Shown here: piece by piece, positions 1 to 7,000 of the stretch | Numbering within the stretch: position 1 is the stretch's first letter | Layout: every line of letters starts with the position of its first letter | Origin: Anaeromyxobacter dehalogenans | GTDB lineage: Bacteria; Myxococcota_A; UBA9042; DTJE01 | Length of the DNA: 10,167 bases | Direction of reading: 5' to 3' | Assembly (NCBI GenBank): GCA_020722625.1 | Contig: DYKK01000098.1 | Coordinates: forward strand, 1-10,167 | Notes under the pieces: generated by a model | Seen by the model: only the letters and a program-made list of their open reading frames with translations | What the model was told of the DNA's origin: nothing | The model's database searches: none | Position numbers and translations under genes: made by a program

Positions 1-71
1 GGTCGCGGCCGGCACGAAACCGCGACAGATCAGTGTGTTCCGTTGTGCCGCCGAGATCGCGGAAGCGGATC

Positions 72-779
72 GTGGCCAAGGCCCGCGCCCGGTGCACGCG
101 GCCGCTGGTGACCCCGACCTCCCGATCCCGCGAGGTCTGGGACCGGGTCATGGCGACGTTGGCCGAGGACCTGGCCCGCCACGACCCGCCCGCGGTGACG
201 CGGGAGGCCGAGGCCCACCACGACCCGTTCCGGGTCCTGGTCGCGACCCTGATCAGCCTGCGGACGAAGGACGAGGTCACGGCCGAGGCGTCGCGCCGGC
301 TCTTCGCGATCGCGGACACCCCGGCGGCCGTGGCGGCCCTGGACGAGGCCGTCATCGCCCGGGCGATCCGCCCGGCCAACTTCTATCCGACCAAGGCCCG
401 GCGCATCCGGGAGGTCGCGGCCCGGCTGGTCCGCGAGCACGGCGGGAAAGTCCCGGCCGACCTCGACGCGCTCCTGACCTTCCCGGGCGTGGGCCGAAAG
501 ACCGCGAACCTCGTCCTGACCGAGGGCCACGACCTCCCGGGGGTGTGCGTGGACACGCACGTCCATCGCATCCTGAACCGGCTGGGACTCGTCAGGACGC
601 GCACGCCGGCCGAGACGGAGTTCGCGCTTCGCGAGGTCCTGCCTCGGGAATACTGGAAACCCATCAACACCTATCTCGTCTCGTTCGGCCAGCGGGTGTG
701 CCGCCCGCAGTCGCCCCACTGCTCGCGATGCCCCCTGCGGGCCTGGTGCCGGCGTGTCGGGGTCGGGAGAAGTCGGTGA
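72..779 (+). CDS. nth: Endonuclease III (base-excision-repair DNA glycosylase/AP lyase)
   Basis: This cytoplasmic repair enzyme removes oxidised pyrimidines and nicks at the abasic site. Numbered from the GTG at 72 (235 residues), the helix-hairpin-helix LLTFPGVGRKTANLVL spans about 134-149. It includes catalytic Lys143, and catalytic Asp161 lies in VDTHVHR; their 18-residue spacing equals that of E. coli K120/D138. The [4Fe-4S] ligands Cys210, 217, 220 and 226 have the family spacing C-x6-C-x2-C-x5-C. LISLRTKDEVT near 60-70 marks the RTKD-type branch of the family. The start is uncertain: the frame is open to the window edge. GTG 33, GTG 72 and ATG 150 are all possible. I prefer 72 because GGAAG lies 6 nt upstream and the helix that begins before residue 40 is kept; ATG 150 would give 209 residues, close to the E. 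coli 211. The CcdA gene follows 83 bp downstream in the same direction. The function call is firm; the start is not. Confidence 0.93.
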   Translation: MAKARARCTRPLVTPTSRSREVWDRVMATLAEDLARHDPPAVTREAEAHHDPFRVLVATLISLRTKDEVTAEASRRLFAIADTPAAVAALDEAVIARAIRPANFYPTKARRIREVAARLVREHGGKVPADLDALLTFPGVGRKTANLVLTEGHDLPGVCVDTHVHRILNRLGLVRTRTPAETEFALREVLPREYWKPINTYLVSFGQRVCRPQSPHCSRCPLRAWCRRVGVGRSR

Positions 780-862
780 GGTCCTGGAGTGAGTGGCCGA
801 CTAGCGATTGAAATGGATCGGGCGGGGCCTTCGCTCACGCCCGCGGACCGTGGGAGGTGACG

Positions 863-1990
863 ATGGACCTGTCCGTGGGAGCGGTGTTCCTGGCGGGGGT
901 GCTGACGTTCTTGTCCCCGTGCGTCCTGCCCCTGGTCCCGATCTACCTGTCCATCCTCGGGGGCGGGCCTGGCGAAGGGGACGCGGGCCGCCTGCGGCCC
1001 CTGATCGCGACCGCGGCCTTCGCGCTGGGGTTCGGGGTCGTGTTCTCGCTGCTGGGGCTGTCGGCGTCCGTGGTCGGGCGCGCCCTGGTCCGCCACAAGG
1101 ACCTGTTCCGGCAGGTCGCGGGGATCGTGGTGCTCCTGTTGGGCCTGCGGTTCATGGGAGCCCTTCGGCTGCCGTTCTTCCCGGAGAGCCCGGGCGCCGG
1201 GGCCGTCCGCCTGAAGACCCGGTTCCACACCCTCAACGCATTCGTCCTCGGGATCCTGTTCGCCTTCGCCTGGACCCCCTGCGTCGGGTCCGTGCTGGGC
1301 GCGGTCCTGACGTACACGTCGCTCGCCACCACGGACCCGATCGAAGGCATGGGCTGGCTGTTCGTCTATTCGCTGGGGTTCGCCACGCCGTTTCTGGTCG
1401 TGGCCGCGTTCGCGGGTCCCGCCCTTCGCGCGTTGCGACGTGTCCGGCGTTTCCTGCCCGTGTTCGAGAAGGTGACGGGGACCCTGCTGGTCGCTGGCGG
1501 GTTCCTGTTGGTCACGGACCAGTGGGGGCTCCTGGATTCCGCCCTGACCCGCGAGCCCGAGCCCGCGCCGGTCGTGACCCACCCATCCGCCGGGGACCCC
1601 GCGCCGGGAGGCGGCGAGGGCACCTGCTCGGCCGACGCGGCCTCGTGTTCCGTTGAGCCCACGAAGGGTCGCCCGGTGGCCCTCAAGTTCTTCAGCCCGT
1701 CCTGTCCCATCTGTCTTCAGATGATCCCGGTCGTGAATACCCTGCGCAACGAGTGCGCCGCGAAGGACCTCGACTTCCGGGACATGGACGTGACGACCCC
1801 GGAGGGCAAGGTCCTGGCCCGCGAATACGGGATTTCGGGGGTCCCGGTGTTCCTGTTCCTCGATGCCGGGGGACGCGAGGTCTCGCGGCTGGTGGGGTAT
1901 CAACCGTTGCAGGCCCTGGAACAGGCCGCCTCGGTCCTGATCGGGGAGGAATGTCCGGCCTTCAGGCCCTTGCCGGACCTCGGCGGTTGA
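863..1990 (+). CDS. ccdA: CcdA/DsbD-type transmembrane thiol transporter fused to a thioredoxin domain
   Basis: The protein should carry electrons from cytoplasmic thioredoxin across the inner membrane to periplasmic thiols, as in cytochrome c maturation or protein disulfide reduction. Of its 375 residues, about 5-220 form a six-helix CcdA domain with the redox cysteines in LSPCVLP (Cys20) and WTPCVG (Cys140). A Pro/Gly/Glu-rich linker (about 230-255) leads to a thioredoxin-fold domain (about 268-360) with active site CPIC (281-284) and cis-Pro328 in SGVPVF. The layout matches DsbD without its N-terminal alpha domain. The linker end adds Cys255 and Cys262 (C-x6-C), and the thioredoxin part adds Cys298 and Cys364. 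ATG 863 is chosen because GGAGG (853-857) lies 5 nt upstream; the in-frame GTG at 857 overlaps that ribosome site. The partner cannot be named: no cytochrome c biogenesis gene is nearby. The stop codon lies inside the left direct repeat of copy A. Confidence 0.92.
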   Translation: MDLSVGAVFLAGVLTFLSPCVLPLVPIYLSILGGGPGEGDAGRLRPLIATAAFALGFGVVFSLLGLSASVVGRALVRHKDLFRQVAGIVVLLLGLRFMGALRLPFFPESPGAGAVRLKTRFHTLNAFVLGILFAFAWTPCVGSVLGAVLTYTSLATTDPIEGMGWLFVYSLGFATPFLVVAAFAGPALRALRRVRRFLPVFEKVTGTLLVAGGFLLVTDQWGLLDSALTREPEPAPVVTHPSAGDPAPGGGEGTCSADAASCSVEPTKGRPVALKFFSPSCPICLQMIPVVNTLRNECAAKDLDFRDMDVTTPEGKVLAREYGISGVPVFLFLDAGGREVSRLVGYQPLQALEQAASVLIGEECPAFRPLPDLGG

Positions 1991-2157
1991 CCCTGATCCG
2001 CCATCAACCGTTGTCGGAGAATCGCGGGCACAAGCATCCTCGACGTTTGACGCAGTCGGCGACCGGTGGTCGCCGCTCCAGGGTGGTGAACAGAAAGCTG
2101 GATCCTTTGAAGCAATTCCAAGGTGTTGCGGGATTGGGTGGCGGATTTCGGTTGACC
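1984..2157. repeat. Repeat element copy A with inverted ends and flanking 9-bp direct repeats (MITE-like candidate)
   Basis: The gap between the convergent CcdA and PIN stop codons holds a 156-bp stretch (1993-2148) between two exact copies of CGGTTGACC (1984-1992 and 2149-2157). Just inside the repeats are inverted ends, ATCCGCCA (1996-2003) and TGGCGGAT (2139-2146). The last 44 bases (2108-2151) match 9376-9419 at 33 of 44 positions without gaps, and 9 of the 11 differences are transitions. Both copies also have TTTGA, then exactly 6 nt, then a hairpin with 8-bp arms. The direct repeats look like a target-site duplication; removing the element would leave the two stop codons about 15 bp apart. 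There is no open reading frame inside. That it moved is inference; a conserved RNA or a decayed repeat could look similar. Confidence 0.6.
2057..2075. other. Perfect 8-bp hairpin inside repeat copy A
   Basis: CGGCGACC (2057-2064) and GGTCGCCG (2068-2075) are exact reverse complements around the 3-nt loop GGT. The hairpin sits between two convergent genes and could help end transcription from either side, but neither strand has a T-run after it, so it is not a standard intrinsic terminator. The matching position in copy B also has an 8-bp hairpin with a different sequence, so I read it first as part of the element. Confidence 0.45.
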
Positions 2158-2170
2158 GGGCGCGGACCGA

Positions 2171-2719
2171 TCACCGGGCCGCGCGCCCGGCGGCCTCGTC
2201 GGGGAACTCGCGCCGCAGGAAGTCCCGGGCCGTGACCATCGTGACCCCCTCGTACTCGCCCACGTCCAGCAGGTGGTGGTCCTGCGAGACGACGTACCGG
2301 GCGCCGCCGGTCACGGCGCACTCGATCAGGCGATTGTCCGCGGGACAGTCCGTCACCACGCCCAGGCGCTGCGTCGGGTGCACCTCGCGGACGTGTTCGG
2401 ACGACAGGAGACGCCGCAGCATCTCCTCGCGCCGTGCCACATCCCGCCGGGGACCGAACCGCATCCTGTTGAAGATGTTCCGGTATTCCTCCCGCACCGC
2501 CGGGCTGAGCACCGGATCCACCCTCCCCTCGAGCCACAGGGCCAGCACCCGCCCCGACGCCTTCCCCGGGGCGATCAGCCCCCCCATCAACACGTTCGTA
2601 TCCACCACGATGCGGGGACGTGGGCCGGGTGCCTCCGGAGGTCCAGGACGAAACCAGCGTGCGACCAGTTCACGCATCGCGCCGTGAATCCACCGGAGTC
2701 CTCGAGTTCGCGGGGCCAT
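2171..2719 (-). CDS. PIN-domain protein (putative toxin-type ribonuclease)
   Basis: PIN domains are Mg2+-dependent nucleases, and members of this COG1569-like branch are usually called toxin components. The 182-residue product has the acidic quartet in order: Asp40 in VVDTNVLMGGLI, Glu78 in SPAVREEY, Asp128 in CPADNRLIECA and Asp147 in VVSQDHHLL, followed by the typical end VTMVTARDFL. About 36 basic, Pro-rich residues precede the domain, so the protein is longer than the usual 130-150. Codon 15 (ATG at 2677) is an alternative start, but a GAGG lies 8 nt before the ATG at 2719. The gene starts 43 bp after the holA stop on the same strand, so the two are probably cotranscribed. No antitoxin gene is beside it: holA is upstream and repeat copy A is downstream. 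It may be an orphan toxin or a PIN nuclease with a housekeeping role. The RNA target cannot be inferred. Confidence 0.86.
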   Translation of the reverse strand: MAPRTRGLRWIHGAMRELVARWFRPGPPEAPGPRPRIVVDTNVLMGGLIAPGKASGRVLALWLEGRVDPVLSPAVREEYRNIFNRMRFGPRRDVARREEMLRRLLSSEHVREVHPTQRLGVVTDCPADNRLIECAVTGGARYVVSQDHHLLDVGEYEGVTMVTARDFLRREFPDEAAGRAAR

Positions 2720-2762
2720 CTATCGAGCCTCACTCATCATTCCGTCCCTGGGGACCGCAATC

Positions 2763-3803
2763 TCATCTTCCACGAGCTTGCGCGTCCTCGATCGCCCTCC
2801 CCAACAACCCCGTCACGACCGCGGTCAGGAGGGACTCGGCGGAGGCATGACCGCGCTTGGCCAGGACCTCGAGGCGCGGGACATCGCGCAGGAACGCGGC
2901 CAGTTCCTCCTCGGTGTAGCGCGCCTGGGCCTCGCGCAGGCGGTCCCACTGGAAGGGCCACGCGATCCCCAGGGCCTTCTGGGCCTCCTCGGGCGGGACC
3001 TTGCGGGCCACGAGGTCCTTCGCCTGGAGGATGCGGCGGGCCACCCGGACCAGGGAATGGAGGATGGGCAGCAGGTTCGGGTCGTCCTGGAGGCGGCGCT
3101 GCGTGACCTTCAGGGTCCGCCGGAGGTCGCGCGCCGCGACCGCGTCGTCCAGGGCCCAGGGCACGTCCTTGCGCGTGCGGCGGACCAGGCCGACGAGGTC
3201 GTCTTCCCCGACTTCGCCCGACCCGCCCTTGTACCGATCCAGGGCCTCGATGGCCGACCCGATCGCCCCCCGGTCCGTGCCCACGAGGTCCACGAGGGCC
3301 GACGCGGCCCGCGGGGTCAACCGGAGGCCACGACTCCGCGCCTCGTCCGTCGCGGCCTGCGCCGCGTCCCGGTCCTTCAGGTCCTTGAGGGCCACGACCT
3401 CGCCGCCGGCCTCGCGGACCAGGCGGGCGAGCCCCGACTTCTCGGCCTTGCGGTCCGCCCACACCGCCAGGCGGACGTGCGGGGCGGGAGACGCGAGGAA
3501 GGCCTTGAGTTCGTCGGGGACCACGGCCGGGGCGCGGTGGTCCACGACCACGACCACGGCGTCCCCGAACATCGGCGGTTGTCCAGCCAGTTGCCCCAGG
3601 CGGTCGTACGCGTCTCGGGCCTTTTCGTTGTCGAATTCGAGGCGCGTCACCTCGACCAAGGCCGCCCCCCTCGCCTTCAGGTCGTCCGCGAGGACCTGGA
3701 CCACGCCCTCCCGCACCCCCGCGTCGCCCACCGCGACGAGGACCGCGGGCAGCGGCGACTGCGCCGTCCGCGCGCGAAGGGCCTCGATTTCCGGGATCTT
3801 CAT
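2763..3803 (-). CDS. holA: DNA polymerase III delta subunit (clamp loader)
   Basis: Delta is the clamp-loader subunit that opens the beta sliding clamp during replication. The 346-residue product is close to the E. coli size (343). It reads as a divergent AAA+ module: LPAVLVAVGDAG near the start, the acidic strand DAVVVVVDHRAP around 80-92, and DLKDRDAAQAATDEARSRGLRLTPRAASALVDLVGTD around 140-180, the second-domain pattern of HolA. A helical collar follows, including DDPNLLPILHSLVRVARRIL. As expected for delta there is no Walker A motif. ATG 3803 is used; the GTG at 3812 would add three residues, and neither has a strong ribosome site. The PIN gene lies downstream on the same strand; the macroglobulin gene diverges from the same intergenic region. 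HolA sequences are poorly conserved, so the call rests on overall pattern and length rather than on a catalytic motif. Confidence 0.86.
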   Translation of the reverse strand: MKIPEIEALRARTAQSPLPAVLVAVGDAGVREGVVQVLADDLKARGAALVEVTRLEFDNEKARDAYDRLGQLAGQPPMFGDAVVVVVDHRAPAVVPDELKAFLASPAPHVRLAVWADRKAEKSGLARLVREAGGEVVALKDLKDRDAAQAATDEARSRGLRLTPRAASALVDLVGTDRGAIGSAIEALDRYKGGSGEVGEDDLVGLVRRTRKDVPWALDDAVAARDLRRTLKVTQRRLQDDPNLLPILHSLVRVARRILQAKDLVARKVPPEEAQKALGIAWPFQWDRLREAQARYTEEELAAFLRDVPRLEVLAKRGHASAESLLTAVVTGLLGRAIEDAQARGR

Positions 3804-3865
3804 CGCGTCCACGTCCCGCCCATGTCGGGACTACCATACCCGAGAATCGGGGGTCGGAGAAACCC

Positions 3866-3879
3866 TGACATCGCTGTCA
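3866..3879. promoter_or_regulatory. TGACA-N4-TGTCA dyad, candidate activator site
   Basis: A perfect 5-bp inverted repeat, TGACA and TGTCA separated by TCGC, lies about 90-100 bp before the predicted sigma-54 transcription start. That is within the usual range for enhancer-binding-protein sites. A second, G+C-rich dyad (CCCGG-N5-CCGGG, 3885-3899) lies beside it. Short dyads arise by chance, so the role is inferred from position alone. The site is also upstream of the divergent holA. Confidence 0.35.
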
Positions 3880-3942
3880 CGGTTCCCGGGTCGTCCGGGG
3901 GCCTTCAGGCGTCATCTCTTTGAAATCATTGCCGATTTGCTG

Positions 3943-3958
3943 TGGCCCGTCCCTTGCA
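3943..3958 (+). promoter_or_regulatory. Sigma-54 (-24/-12) promoter of the macroglobulin lipoprotein gene
   Basis: TGGCCCGTCCCTTGCA matches the RpoN consensus TGGCACG-N4-TTGCA at all but one position. The invariant GG (3944-3945) and GC (3956-3957) are exactly 10 bp apart. Transcription would start near 3969, giving a leader of about 69 nt before the ATG at 4038. Such a promoter would need an ATP-driven enhancer-binding protein; none is encoded in the window. Confidence 0.75.
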
Positions 3959-3976
3959 AAACACCCCGCAAGAACA

Positions 3977-3998
3977 GGGACCTCTCCCGGAGGGTCCC
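3977..3998 (+). promoter_or_regulatory. 5'-UTR stem-loop of the macroglobulin gene
   Basis: GGGACC (3977-3982) pairs with GGTCCC (3993-3998). After one bulged T, CTC (3984-3986) pairs with GAG (3990-3992) around the loop CCG. If transcription starts near 3969, this 9-bp stem sits almost at the 5' end of the mRNA, where it could slow decay. It does not cover the ribosome site. There is no T-run, so it is not a terminator. The structure is visible in the sequence; the role is inferred. Confidence 0.45.
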
Positions 3999-4024
3999 GG
4001 TGGTATCCTGGGGAAGGTCTCGGC

Positions 4025-4036
4025 AAGGAGGTGATC
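4025..4036 (+). promoter_or_regulatory. Full-length 12-nt Shine-Dalgarno sequence
   Basis: AAGGAGGTGATC is an exact complement of the usual 16S rRNA 3' end (GATCACCTCCTT). The core GGAGG ends 6 nt before ATG 4038. It fixes that start codon and implies strong translation once the mRNA is made. No other gene in the window has such a complete match. Confidence 0.9.
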
Positions 4037-4037
4037 C

Positions 4038-7000
4038 ATGAACGGGAGGAAGGGGACGGGCTCGTTGCGTGTCGCGATGGGATGCCTTGCGGTGGGGGCC
4101 CTCGCGGCGTGCGGGTCGGACAAGGCCCTGGGACCGCCTCCGCCCGACGGGCCGGAGGTCAAGGTCGCGGGGCCCCTGTCGCTCGACGAGGGGGATATCA
4201 ACGCGACGCTCCACGGCGGGGACCTGGTCGTCGCCTTCGTGGTCCATCACTCGGGGACGGCCTCGGTCAAAGGCGCGGTCTCGGTCGTGGTCGAGTCGCT
4301 GGACGGGAAGGACCAGCACAGCATGATCGCGCCGTTCGAGGCCGGACCCGGCGCGAACACGGTCACGGTCACGCTGAACGGGGCGCCTGACCAGGCGGAC
4401 GACGCGAAGGTCCAGGCCGTCCACGTGATCCGCTACCGGCTCGACACGGCCCTGGGCCCGATCGTGGGGCGGCGCTCTCTGTTCGTGGCCATGCCCCGGG
4501 CCGAAGTCGTGCTCCTGGGGCCGAAGACGTTCTACGAGGGCGAAGACACGCGCCTGAAGGTCTTCGCGCGGGACGCGGTCACGGGCAAGCCGTTCGCGAA
4601 CCAGGACGTGACCGTGCGCGCCACGGTCGGGGAGACGGCGCGGGAGGTCACGGTCCGGACCGACGAGTTCGGGGCCGCGGTCGCGGACCTGACGCTCGAG
4701 GTATCCGGGTCGGTGCTGCTTCAGGCGACGATGACCCCGGCGGGCGGGAATCCCGTGGCCTGCACGCAGTCCGCCGAGGTCGTGCGGATGCTGCGCGTCC
4801 TGGTGGCCACGGACAAGCCGATCTACCAGCCGGGCCAGGACATGCACATCCGCGTGCTCGCCCTGCGCAAGCCCCACCTGCACCCGGAGGCCGACAAGGA
4901 TTACGTGATCGAGGTCAGCGATGGCAAGGGGAACAAGGTCTTCAAGGAAAAGGGAAAGACCAACGGATACGGCATCGCCTTCGCCCGGTTCCGTCTGGCC
5001 ACGGAGGTCAACATGGGGACCTACAAGGTCAAGGCCACCGTAGGCGAGACCACGACCGAGAAGGCCGTGACCGTGGACCGCTACACCCTGCCGAAATTCA
5101 AGGTGGACGTGGCCATGGAGCGGGCCTTCTACCTGGTGGGCGAGAAGGTCGAGGGGACCCTGACCGCGCGCTACTTCTTCGGAAAGCCGGTGGCCGGTGG
5201 GGCCGTGAACCTGACGTTCTACACGTTCGACGTGGAGTTCACGCCCTTTGCGGTCGTCAGCGGCCAGACGGACCCGGAAGGTCTCTTCCCGTTTGAAGTT
5301 CAACTTCCGAACTACCTGGTCGGCCAGTCCCTCGAGCAGGGCAAGGCCATCGTGCGCGTGGTGGCGGAGGTCACGGACACCGCAGGCCAGGTCGTGCAGA
5401 AGGAGGCGGGGCTGACCGTGGCGCAGGACGCCGTCTCGGTCGTGCTGATCCCCGAGAGCGGGGGCATCGTGCCCGGCGTTCCGAACCGCTTCTACGTCTT
5501 CGTCGAGGACCCGTCGGGGAAGCCGATCACGGCCCACGTCGAGGTGGACGCCGCGGGTCAGGCGTTCGCGCTGGACACGGACGAGGCGGGGATCGGCGTC
5601 TTCGAGTACGCCCCGGAGGCCCCGAGCGTGACGATCCAGGTGTCGGTCCGCGACGCGCAGGGACACGAGGCCACGAGCGCCACCACCTTCACGGCCGGGA
5701 CCTCGGGCGAGGCGGTCCTGGTGCGCGCGGACAAGGCGTTGTACCCGGTGGGCGAGACCGCGGCGGTCACGGTCTTCGCCCCGGACGCGAAGGACCGCAT
5801 CTACCTCGACGTGATCCGGCACGGTCAGATCGCGCGGGAGGAGGCGGCGGACCTCGTGGACGGCCGGACCTTGATCGAGGTGGACCTGGACCAGGAGATG
5901 GCGGGGGACGTCGTCTTCTCGGCGTACTACCTCGGTCGCACCGGGCAGATCGTGCGGGACGAGAAACTGGTGTTCGTGCAAGGGGCGGACGCCCTGACCG
6001 TGCGCGTCACGCCGGACAAGGCGCCCTACCAGCCCGGCGAGGAGGCGAAGGTCGCGTTCCAGGTCAGCGGCCAGGACGGGACGCCCGCGGTCGCGGCGCT
6101 CGGGGTGCAGGTCGTGGACGAGGCGGTCTATGCCCTGTCGGACGCGAAACCCGGGCTCCTCCGGACCTACTTCGAACTGGAGGAGGCCATCCAGCAGCCG
6201 AAGTTCGAGATCCACGACGCGGGCTTCGATCTGACGTCCATCGTGACCGCGACGCCCGAGGACGAGGGCCAGAAGAAGGAACTGGAGCGCCAGGCCGAGG
6301 TCGCGTTCGCCGCGCTCGGAAACCCCGGGGTGGTGCAGGCGGGGTCCTCGTGGACCGAGGCCCTGCTCGACGCGAACCAGGCGCTCGAGCCGTTCTACGC
6401 GCAGGAGAAGGATCGGGTGTTCGAGGAGTTGCGCGCGCGGCTCCAGGCCGGCGAGATGACGGAATCCGACATCCCGGGGTACCTCGAGGCGCAGCCCCGG
6501 TTCTGGGACTTCTTCGGGAACCCTTACACCTTCGGGCACACGGACGAGTGGACCGTGACGATGCAGGGCCTCGGCATGGACGAGGTCGCGGGGACCGCGG
6601 ACGACTTCAAGGCCTCGTTCAGCACGTGGGAGGTCTGGGGCCGGATGTGGGAGGACGGCGAGTTCTTCAACGGGGCCGGACCACCCCGGCCCGGCGCGGC
6701 CCAGGACGCCGGCGCGGCGCCCGAGGAGCCCAAGTCGCAGGGCGGCGAGGAGCCCAAGGTCCGCCAGTTCTTCCCGGAGACGCTCTACGTGAACCCGGTC
6801 CTGATCACGGACGAGTCCGGCCGGGCCGTGGCCCAGTTCACGATGGCGGACTCGATCACCGAGTGGCGCGTGACCACGCTCGCGAACAGCGCGGACGGGC
6901 GGCTCGGGTCCGCGGTGGCCGGGATGACGGTGTTCATGGACTTCTTCGTGGACCTGGACGTGCCGAGGACCTTGACCCGCGGGGACGAGGTCCACTTCCC

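Noticed and set aside
1984..2157. Integron attC site, suggested by TCAACCG at 2004 and CGGTTGA at 2149.
   Set aside because: The order of the inner and outer inverted segments does not fold as R''-L''-L'-R', and no integrase or gene cassette is present.
2720..2740. Six-codon minus-strand reading frame (MMSEAR) ending exactly before the PIN start codon.
   Set aside because: It is too short to distinguish from chance and has no leader-peptide features; it cannot be an antitoxin.
3813..3860. Sigma-70 promoter for holA (TATGGT on the minus strand near 3833-3838).
   Set aside because: The -35 match at 17-bp spacing is only about 3 of 6 bases, too weak to report as a feature.
3916..3940. TTTGAAATCATTGCC before the sigma-54 promoter resembles parts of repeat copies A and B, and it holds a small dyad (AAATC-N6-GATTT).
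   Set aside because: There are no ATCCGCC/GGCGGAT ends or flanking direct repeats, and the match needs large gaps. It is more likely just an A+T-rich promoter-upstream segment.
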